Below are positions 47,897 to 57,700 of a stretch of 64,000 nucleotides of DNA, piece after piece. Both the position numbers and the translations under genes were made by a program. Below the pieces are notes generated by a model. It was not told where the DNA came from and did no database searches. It saw only the letters and a program-made list of their open reading frames with translations. Origin of the DNA: Pararge aegeria. Its lineage: Eukaryota > Arthropoda > Insecta > Lepidoptera > Nymphalidae. Where the stretch lies: the NCBI RefSeq assembly GCF_905163445.1, contig NC_053183.1:21018001-21082000 (forward strand), given 5' to 3'. Position 1 is the first letter of the stretch, and each line of letters begins with the position of its first letter.

Positions 47897-49846
47897 TTTC
47901 CTCCCTTTAACTTCGTGCCTTTCACCGAATGTGATGTTAAGAAGAGCATAACATTAATCGCTTCGAATGCTGTCGGTACTGACTGCGTTAGCCGTAATAT
48001 GATCATTCCTATTCTTGGTGTTATTTCCCCTATCTTAACCCATATTCTAAATTATTCAACTTTCTGTAGCGAATTTCCTGATGCATGGAAAAATGCTCAG
48101 ATAATTCCTCTTCCTAAAAAGGCAAATCCCGCTTCTCTTTCTGATTTTCGTCCTATATGTATTTTACCTTTTCTGTCAAAAGTTTTGGAAAAATTAGTCT
48201 ACCAACAACTAAGCCTATTTTTTAATAAACATTCTCTTCTCAATCCTATGCAATCGGGATTTCGCCCTGGTCATAGTACGGTTACAGCTTTAGTGAAAGT
48301 CACCGATGACATTCGTCTGGCGATGGATAGTAAGAAGGTTACAGTCTTGACTTTGCTCGATTTTAGTAACGCTTTCAATACTGTTGACCATGATATCTTG
48401 CTTAGTCTACTGCGCTCCTTTAACATATCTCCATCGGTGATAGACTGGTTTCGGAGTTACCTCAATGGTCGTCGACAGCGCATTCGGTCTGAAGAGTCTT
48501 TGTCTTCTTGGTGTGATGTTACGGCCGGGGTACCTCAGGGTGGCGTGTTATCTCCCTTACTCTTCGCTATATTCATTAATTCGATCACTCAAAATATATC
48601 TTCTCTCTACCACATGTATGCAGATGATATACAAATATATCGCCACTCAACCACTGAAAATCTTGATTCTACGGTGTCTGCTATAAATATGGACCTAACT
48701 GTTATTTATAATTGGAGCAAGCAATATGGACTGAAGGTTAATCCTGCGAAGTCGAAATCAATCATAATTGGCAGCCCTGGAATGATTTCTAAAGTTGATT
48801 GGCGTAACCTTTGCCCTATTCTTTACAACGGTGTAGCTATACCCTTTTGCGCCTCCGTTAAAGACCTTGGCATACATTTGGATCAAGATTTTTCATGGTC
48901 CACTCATATTAAAGAGCTAAGTAGGAAAATGTTTGCAACCATGAGCTCACTACGGCGCCTACGTTTTGTTCTCCCGATCCCTACCAAAGTTATGTTGGCA
49001 CATTCTCTCTTTCTCTCTATTCTAGATTATGCGGACGCAAGCTATCTGAATCTGACTGAGGACCAACTGAACAAACTTGAGCGTCTCCAAAATCTTGCTA
49101 TTCGGTTCATATTTGGTTTGCGCAAGTATGACCACGTATCTGAATTTCGTCAAAAGCTCAAGTGGCTCCCTATTCGCCGTCGCCGGGATCTGCACGTACT
49201 TTCGCTTCTGTACTGTGTGTTATTTAATCCCAAAACACCTCCTTACTTGAAGGATAAGTTTAACTTTGTAGGAGCGGCATCTGACTTAAGATCTTGTCGT
49301 ATGCTGACTTTGAGCATGCCATTCCACAAGACGAAGTTTTATAAGCTTTCCTTCGCAGTTCAGGCTATCGAATTGTGAAATCGATAATTGCTCTCCCTAC
49401 GAACATACGACAGGCAAAATCGCTTGATATGTTTAAAAATGCAGTTAAAGCTTATTATCTTGCGCAATAAGACGACTGGTTTTTATTTTTATATCACTAT
49501 TAATTAATATAGCTTTTCAGAATATATATTAGTTTATTATTTTTAAATTTATTTATAAATATTTTATTTTATGTTTTTATTTGTGTATATTTTGTTTATG
49601 TATTCGTATGTAGTTATTGGTATTAGGTTTATAATAATTTTACACCACCTATTTGTTCTCGCTCTTGTTGTCTCCTAATCTTAAGGTTGCCTGGCAGAGA
49701 TCGCTTTTTAGCGATAAGGCCGCCTTTTGTATTCTACTCCAGTTTTTTTTTTTTTTTGTGTTTCTCTCTATTCGTCCTTTATTTTCCTATCTGTGTAGTG
49801 GTGTACAAATAAAGAGTTTAAATAAAAATAAATAAATAAATAAACT
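47897..49846 (+). mobile_element. CR1/L2-like non-LTR retrotransposon, 5'-truncated, inserted in repeat X
   Basis: The left boundary (about 47893-47897) and right boundary (about 49846) are set by comparing the split repeat X with its uninterrupted copy at 60.7-61.07 kb. The element contains the reverse transcriptase frame and a 3' UTR. The UTR carries the family C-like stem-loop GCAGAGATCGCTTTTTAGCG with ATAAGGCCGCCTTTTGTA (about 49695-49735). It ends in a tail of AAAT units. The endonuclease region is absent. No clear target-site duplication is visible; at most a few bases are shared. Confidence 0.85.
47915..49378 (+). pseudogene. Reverse transcriptase of a CR1/L2-like LINE (defective)
   Basis: A reverse transcriptase that would copy LINE RNA at a nicked chromosomal target. 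Visible in order: the pre-RT segment SNAVGTDCVS and FPDAWKNAQIIPLPKK (about residues 15-65); the block with DFRPICILPFLSKVLEKLVY; QSGFRPGHSTVTAL; the first catalytic aspartate in LLDFSNAFNTVDHDILL; GVPQGGVLSPLLF; and the catalytic YADD box in HMYADDIQIY (about residue 235). A thumb/C-terminal region of about 230 residues follows. The frame has a TAA upstream, so the usual N-terminal endonuclease is lost and no genuine start exists. At the C-terminus the conserved tail SFAVQAIEL runs into a TGA where the family has Trp. The remaining homology (LPTNIRQAKSLDMFKNAVKA) lies in another frame up to about 49470, so a stop and a one-base shift break it. CR1/L2 placement is by motif resemblance only. 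Confidence 0.88.
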
Positions 49847-49978
49847 GTCTGTTTAAAATAATGCTAGGGCTCCATATATGATACCTTAATAACCCAAAGG
49901 ATATAAGAGATATACTTATCTGATGCCACATCAGGAAGTACCATAGTACCAACAACTTTCAACAACTCCATCAACAGT
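49847..49978 (-). repeat. Repeat X, copy 1, 5' half (displaced)
   Basis: The minus strand reads GATGGAGTTGTTGAAAGTTG, then GCATCAGATAAGTATATCTC, GAGCCCTAGCATTATTTTAA and ACAGACAG. This matches copy 2 at about 60769-60897 in order. Several small indels disrupt the frame that is open in copy 2. Confidence 0.8.
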
Positions 49979-52450
49979 ATAATATACGACTCTTGTTTCG
50001 CCACAACAATATTTCGTTAATTATATCGTTTCCATTATAAATCATCTATTCCCAATTAGTAACGTTCCATCCACAGTACTTTGCTTATCCCCTTTTCTCG
50101 ATTCATTAATTTAAATCCGTGCTAACTTTTCTTTCCCGCCAATCGATCCTGTCGAACTCGCGTCACCCGCCACAGATCCTATATTTTTCTTCGATAGTCT
50201 AATAAAGGCTATTATTCTATTTTCAAAACACTATCAATGAGTATACCAGCTATCGTTTCGTCGTTATATTTAATATAATCATCGGTTTTATCATACCTAG
50301 ATAGAATGCTGTAATTACCTATTTCCTTATACATGCATGTTTCCTCCGCTTTTACCGCTTCTACACACACACAGTAACACACAATAACATTCGGTAACGT
50401 GAGTTTAATACACTTATTTTTTTCGTTAAGAGCTAACCCTATTAGCTTCAAACCATTGTACTACTTTAGTTGTCGGAGAGAGATCCTTATAACAATAATA
50501 TATTTTCTGAGTTAATTTGCTACAAATATTATTATTGATTCAATTAATTTAATACAGCTTTAATAATAATGGATAATAATGTGTCTAATTATACTGTTGG
50601 TCAACCAGATAGTAAGGATAATAAAAAGGCTCTTTTATTTTGTTTATATTTATTTTTGTTAAGAGCTAAGCCCAATCCTCGAACCCATTGAATAAAGAAC
50701 ACATACGCGCACGTCTCATTTTAAAACCGCGGAATATTGCTCGCTCACATTCCTTCCCATTTTCTGTGAACGCTTGAACATAAGAGGTAAAACAATTACT
50801 GTCACCGTTTGTTCGAAAAACCTATGTAAAGTGGAGTGGTTTTTGATTATATGTCGTGTATACGGTTTTTGTATGTTCTTAATTCTGTGCGGTACTACTT
50901 CAGCGACAGAGTTGCTCTCTACATAACTAATACGATAAATGATAATTATTTCCAACTTGTAAGAAATAACTTATTTTCAGTAACAAAATGTATTTCTCAC
51001 AAGATAGAAAAAATATTGTATAACTATGAACAAGTTTAGCTATGCGGCCGACATGGTTCTTTTGAGCCAGTGGACTAGAGTTTCTACAAATTAGTGAACA
51101 GTATGCTGGGGTGAATGGACTCAGGTAGAACTCTAAAAAGAGTGATTTTCTTGTATTTAGGGGAAAGAACAAAATTCCAGATTCCAGAAGGAAGAAAATT
51201 CGATTATGTTTGCGGATGCGCGTGTTGATGATTTTTTACGTGATATTCCGAAAACCTGCCGCGTCTATGATGAGCTGTGATGAGTGGCTATGACGAGGCT
51301 GGCGAGCACCACCAGCACAGTCCTCAGTACATACATTGGCATGTAAGCTGGATTGCCCACTCTGGAGGTACATAGGTTACATACATCTGTATTCCTAACA
51401 TGCTATGGAACACGTCCAAAATAAACATTTTGTTGTTATTATTAATAATATATAAAATATGATGTTGGAAAAGAGCAACAGCTGTCAGCTTATTTTGGCA
51501 GAATCTGCTTTCCAAACCGGCGGCGCGGTGGTAGAGCACAAACAGACAAACAGTCTTAACGTTTCATTAGTGCTAATAAATTGCGCCTATTTGAATTAAT
51601 TGAGTTTTGAATTTAAGCGTTCCAAAATCTTGAACCTTAATAGGTTTTTATTTTCAAGTATCACGAACTACACAAAGATTATATTTTTATTTTGGAGCAA
51701 TATAAACAGATACCTAAGAAGCCCTAATTAGGACAGAATAAGCGCAGTGCGAGCGAGGGTCTTGTAAAAATGTAAAAATAAACCACAAAGCAGTCGGGAC
51801 AGCCGCCGACCGAAACCAGCTCCAGAACGACTTTACAACTTTACGACGGGCTAAAGTAAAACAACAGCTTGTAAGATTGCTTACTGTAGAACTCGTAACG
51901 CCATCTACTAGTGACCGGGATAACTACTTAACAAATCTTAGCGCCATGACGCGCCGCTGCTTAAAAAATATGGAGCTATTAAAACTTTCAACTCTGTTCA
52001 CTTGAAATTTTTAAATATCAATATCCAACTATTGTCTGTCTGGAAATCAGCATAAGTGAGTTTCCATTAAGAAAAGGTAAAATATTAATTCTGATTACTC
52101 CCTAAAAAGCCACTCTCTGGTAAAAAATTAATTTTAAATAAAGTTTTAAATAATATTCAATGAAAATAGTTTTTAATCTGTTTAGATATTAATATAAATA
52201 ACAATAATGTTTAAAGTAGGTTTCGGAATTCTATAATTTGTTGATTCGTACGCCATCTATGGATAATGTACGGGAGCATTAGTTCCATAGGAGTGGATAG
52301 ATGGCGGTGTGGGTCGGATATAATCGTCAATGCCACCATCAGCAACTTTTCTCATTTTGTTTTAAATGTTATGAATATTATCACGTGCAGTGTTCGGAAC
52401 ATGCGTTTGGTGACTACTGACTGTAGAATTTGTAATATTATTAAATCATT
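49979..52450. other. Non-coding sequence, nothing recognised
   Basis: AT-rich with a moderately GC-rich patch near 51790-51860. No supportable gene; the 79-81-codon frames at 50212-51172 do not resemble known proteins. Confidence 0.5.
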
Positions 52451-52486
52451 CAAATTAGGTAAGTAGGTATCTACTTACCTAATTTG
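52451..52486. repeat. Perfect 16-bp inverted repeat, 4-nt loop
   Basis: The arms are CAAATTAGGTAAGTAG (52451-52466) and CTACTTACCTAATTTG (52471-52486), with loop GTAT. Confidence 0.9.
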
Positions 52487-54700
52487 AGAAAGTGATAGGA
52501 AATAGGCACAGGAAGTTATCAAATCGCACACCTTTAACAAAAACTTTTTGAACTCAAAAACTTGTCAAAAATCTTCTCTTCTTTAGAGTAGAATTTCGCT
52601 TGGTTGGCTATCCTACGCTGAGCCGTTCATTAATAGTTTTGCAGCATTCTATTTTCTAGTAAAAATTTAGTTATAAAACAGTTTGTAGCTTAACCTACAA
52701 GTTAAGTTTATTCGATACGAGGGTTGGTGTTGATTATAAAATAAACGAAAGAACACACTTGGCAAGATTTTTATTAACAGTATTTCACCCAACAATAAAA
52801 TAAATTATAATATAACGTTATTTCAATATACTCTCAGACCAACCTTTTTTACAAAATGTTCGCACAGCATGTCGAGTAGCCATAGCTCCTCCTCAGTTGA
52901 CACACAGACAATACAAGTGGCCGACTCAACACACGCGCGACATACTGACAACACAATCATAAGCAGCCATACACGGACGGGTAGTGTCGGTAGGGTAGGG
53001 TTTCTCTGCAGATACAGTAAAACAGAGCACGTCAGTAGTTTCAGTTTCCTTGCCCCAGATACCCGTCTCGTGTGCGGCTGGTACATAAATATTATATTAA
53101 TAAATTCGTCATATTTTTATCATTAAACTAAATATCTCTTAAATGCTACTTAGGTATATGTATATGAAAATGTACAAAGTGCCCCGCGCCTGGGTAGCCC
53201 ACAGATAAATAAAATTATTTCTATGTACAAAATAATTAATAAAAGTACCTATGTCTAATTATTGTAAAACACAGCGACGTTTGGCAAACAAAAAAGTATT
53301 AGCAAATGCTTTGGTTTATCAGCTACGTATAAAGGAAGTCCTTGACTATGTCGGGTCAACTCTTATCTGCATCTTAAAGCTAGGCGTTCATATTATAGGA
53401 AACATTATTACACTTAGGTGTATCATTGTCATCAAAAGCCTAGTATTGTACTACTTCTGAGCAAAGAACTTCTCTCTCGTAAGACCTGAGGTAGGAACTT
53501 AGACCACGCGGCACCAATTCGGGATGGTGGGCTTCAATAAATATTGTCATAATATAATATGTTATAACAACGGGCACGGATGCCCGTACGTGTTCTCTGT
53601 GATACAGGAGCAGACAACACCTTTTAGATTGTAATTGATCCAGCGGTAGGGGGTCAAAAAGTAACTATTCTTAAACAAGTCTTCAAAATTATTCAAGCAT
53701 TTTCATGTATTCCTTAAAATATAGATAGATATTTAGTATTTACAATATTATACACTTTTTAACTCACAATAAATATTACAAATTGGTGTGCCGATAACGT
53801 TATCATTCCGAGTTCTGACTGATGCTAAGATAAGACTGTATCGGTATGTCTTACGAGCTGTAGGTACCTACTTAACGTAAGTACATTAAACACTGGTGTG
53901 GCGTTGTGCTGTTTTTAATATTTCATACTTATAGGTGTCTAGATTTAGATCTTAACCGAAATCTTTCCGATACATACACATGGACAGCACCTATCTGATT
54001 GTGTGCTTGTGTGCTGAGAACTGCACGAAATAATATAATCGCAAGGAGCCGCTGGACGAGGAGATGTTCATTGAGACCTGCACCAGCAATGGGTATCGGT
54101 CGGGACGATGGCGGCGATAATATGACAATATATAATACTAATCGCTACTACTCGAGAATACGCTAAAATTATCACTGATCGGGCTTACTACCGAGTAGTG
54201 CCGCTAAGGAGAGACCTCTGGAGGCGCGGGCTGCTCGAGCACAACACACAAAGTCGAGAAATCAACAGCTCATAAGTCGCAGTTTTTAATGTTGTACCAA
54301 CTTTGAGAGATACAACGTAATTCAAATAGCGAAGTGACCGAATTAGATAAGGTTGAAAAAAGACGCTTTTCTTTGTCACGTAGGTAGGTACGTCGAATAA
54401 ATGTGTATTAAACCTTATTTGTATCATAGCACCGTAGAAATTATATCACGATTTAATTGGTTTAAACCGAGCAGGATTGGGTGTCTGTGGAAATTGGTCC
54501 ATTGTTTTATGTAGAGTGTACACATTGAAACCTTTCGATCGCCGCGCGCAGCGCGCAAGCCGAGGTTACGACTCCCTACATTACTAATTTTAATTCCAAT
54601 CAAGAAAACTGACTGCTTTTATACCTTATTTACTATAATGACATCATTTTCTTATATCTAGATAGGCTCCTGTTGCAAATATTGCATACATTTGTATTCA
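52487..54700. other. Non-coding sequence downstream of the GATA gene
   Basis: Probably includes the 3' UTR of the minus-strand GATA gene close to 54700, but I see no clear AATAAA on that strand. A GC-rich patch at 54045-54120 (AGGAGCCGCTGGACGAGGAG and following) looks coding-like on either strand but is unassigned. A small hairpin GGGCACGGATGCCC lies at about 53573. Confidence 0.4.
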
Positions 54701-54767
54701 TCAGAAGTGGGATAGCGGCTCCAGCGCCGGACGCGCGGCACGGCTCAGCGGCGCTAGCGCTGGTAAC
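54701..54767 (-). CDS. srp: Tentative terminal GATA factor coding exon 8
   Basis: The strong acceptor GTGTTTCAG precedes GTTACCAGCG. In the frame compatible with exon 7 it reads LPALAPLSRAARPALEPLSH and one more residue, then TGA. GC-rich composition stops exactly at the TGA, which favours coding. If spliced directly from exon 6 the frame would instead end after four codons. No clear polyadenylation signal was located downstream. Confidence 0.45.
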
Positions 54768-57700
54768 CTGAAACACGAGCACAATTAACATACTGATACA
54801 ATAATGTATTATGTTTCTTTACATTTTAAGGGTATGGGCTCGGGATGCTAGAGATAAGCAGAACCGAGAGATATTTATTATATGAGAGACAACTCGAAAA
54901 AGTGTCCAAGGTATGCAAATAACAATACCAATGGGCACCAAGCCAGTGCACTTTACCCCACTGCGCTGTGTAGCAACGAGAATGCTAATAATTTAGCCGC
55001 TGTTAACACAGCGAAGCGGGCTGAGTTGAAAAGTGTAATGTTTTTAAAATAAAGATATTAAGAACAACAAATGAAACGGTCCTTGTTTAATTTAGGTACT
55101 ACTCTACCGGGAGACCACACTTTTTCATACACAGATATGGCTATAACTACAACTCTACCTTTTACCTATTTTTATTAAGTCAAGGAAATCGTAAAAATAT
55201 TTTCTCGAGAACACTCTAGTACTAGATTCGTCTTCAACTCTCCTAGTGTAAATTCAAGTGGAAATGTTTTTCGTTTACTGGAAGTTTTCCCAAGACTATC
55301 TTCACTGCATGGATAAAGGAACCAATGGAATAAAACTTAGTTCCTGTAAGCTATTATTATCTATTTAGAATTTCAGAAATTATATTTTCGGAATAATTAT
55401 ACCAATAATTGAATAACTCAATGATAAGGATATAGCTGAACGAATTTATACACAATTTGGCGCTATAAGACCATGGATTAACATTTCACGGTACACGTGT
55501 TATCTCGGGGACCGGAAAGCAGTATCCTGCAGACGCGGGGGCGGCGCGGCCAGCACTGCAGGCGAAGCTGCGGGGCCGGCGCACGGCGTAGTGTCATTCA
55601 TGATAGCTACTCTGTAGGTGCTAACTAGAGTGTCGAATGTTTTTATCAACCAACATTCAAGATATTTTTAGGTAAGAAACGAAGTTAAAAACTCTATTAT
55701 CTAAATACCTACTGTACCGGATAAGGGTGCAAAGTGGAAAATAAGTAAAAGATAATAGTGTAATAGGATAGTATGTGTTAGCACGGAAAATAATAATTTA
55801 GTTTCATAGGAGGCATGCAGAAAAGCATGACAAGGCGCTTAGAAGCGATAGTGGAGCACAAGAGCAAGCTGGGACAGACAAGTGCAGTGCGGGCGCCGTG
55901 CGGGCTCCGTGCGGGCCTACTCACAGTGCGGCGCGGCGGGCGGCGCGCGCGCGGCCGGCGCCAGCAGCAGCGGCGCCGCGCCCTCCACCGCCGAGTACAG
56001 CGGAGGCAGCCCCTTGTGCGGGTGCGCCTCCACTGCGACACACAACACGTCACCACTTGCCTTACTCATTCTGATATCGGGCTTGGAGGCCGCCTGTCTC
56101 ATGTCACACATGCTTACGATATCTACCCACCAATAGGATCGCTTCGATTTCTATTCCTTTCTTACGCTAGAATTTATACGGCGGAAAGTTACAACAACAA
56201 AGCGATAGTATTGGTGGATACATATTTTTTTATATTTTTTTGTCTTTCGATTTTAGAGCAACAAAAAAAATATTCCTGCACTACACTGTACTGCGTCGCC
56301 GGTGCACCCGCGAAGGCGTAGCTTTATATTATTTTCTATGTCACACATGGAGTCTGATATATGCACACTGATGCCTACGTAATGCGGGGACACGGGTCGC
56401 CAGTGGCCCGGCGCGCCGCAGTGCCGCTGGCGGCGCCCTACGCCCACGTACCGGACAGCGCGCCGCCGGGCCGCGCGCCCGCGCCGCCGCCCATGCTCTT
56501 GGGCTTGCGCTTGCGCGTCTGGATGCCGTCCTTCTTCATGCTGAGCGGCCGGTTCACCTGCGGGCACCCGCACGGCGGGCATTAGCATTGCGACTCACGA
56601 GCACTAAACCTTCACTACCGATCGAACACATGCATTACAATCGAGGCAGGCGAAACGGCGAAGGTTTATCTCCAGTAAGTTCTATCTCGCTTCGTAAATG
56701 TTAAAAATAATGTTTATTTAATTATCTACGGGAGATTTTTTGCCTTTCACACTTAAATTTATAAATAACTTTGCAGTAAATGTGATTAAACTGGAAACAT
56801 TTAGGCCTTCAGGGCCACGTTTAGCAAGTTGTTGACACTTAGTGTGGAGCTGCCGTGGGCTGCTTTCACTGTTCAAATAGCGCATACATATCGTCAACCC
56901 CACGATTAGAGGAGTGGCGCTGCGCACGAGCGGCAGCTGCCCCCAGCGGCGGGGAACTCCTCGTAATCTCCCGCCGCGCTCCTATCATCCTTTAAACAAG
57001 CGTATCTGGCCGCGTGGAGATAATTGATAAAAGATTATTTATCTCATTACGAATATTCGTGGGCGCGATGATAATTCCCTATCAGTCGGTAGCCCCGGCC
57101 GTTTATCTCGAGAGATTAGATGAGACCCTGTGTTTTGATTTTTTATACAGGCCCAATATTTGCCGAGGAGTTCCCTGATAACTGCTGCAGAGCGATTAGA
57201 TACCTTCGCGCCACTCCGCGCATCTAATCGAGCCACGTAACCCGCCGCAATCGACGCGCCGCGATACCGCGAGCGTATCTGTTACGCTAATTGTCAACAG
57301 CCCATCGTAGCAGCGAGTCCATTCATAGCTTCTATAACATCTCAAGCTGCTCTAGTTTCGAGCAGCAGACTGCATCGTGCCGTGGGCTGCTTTAAGAAAG
57401 TTCCCCACTAACCTCGTCACACGCGTTCCCAGTCAGATAATGTGTAATTGGTCTCTCGAGCATTATATTATTACTATTTTCTATAACCCTACGTCTGAAT
57501 CAGTATATTTTGGTGTTACAAATGTATTTAAGCATCGCGTTTCGAGAGTCGTTAGTTGGGTTGTCGTTATTAGTTTGAGGTCACTCACGTTGTGCAGCTT
57601 GTAGTAGAGGCCGCACGCGTTGCACACGGGCTCTCCATTGTTGTTGCGCCGCCACAGCGTGGTGTTGGACGTGCGGCAGTTGGCGCACGTCACGCCCACG

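Noticed and set aside
55815..56588. Plus-strand 168-codon frame, and the 111-codon minus frame over exon 5 in the wrong phase
   Set aside because: Shadows of exons 5 and 6; the phased splice model explains the region.
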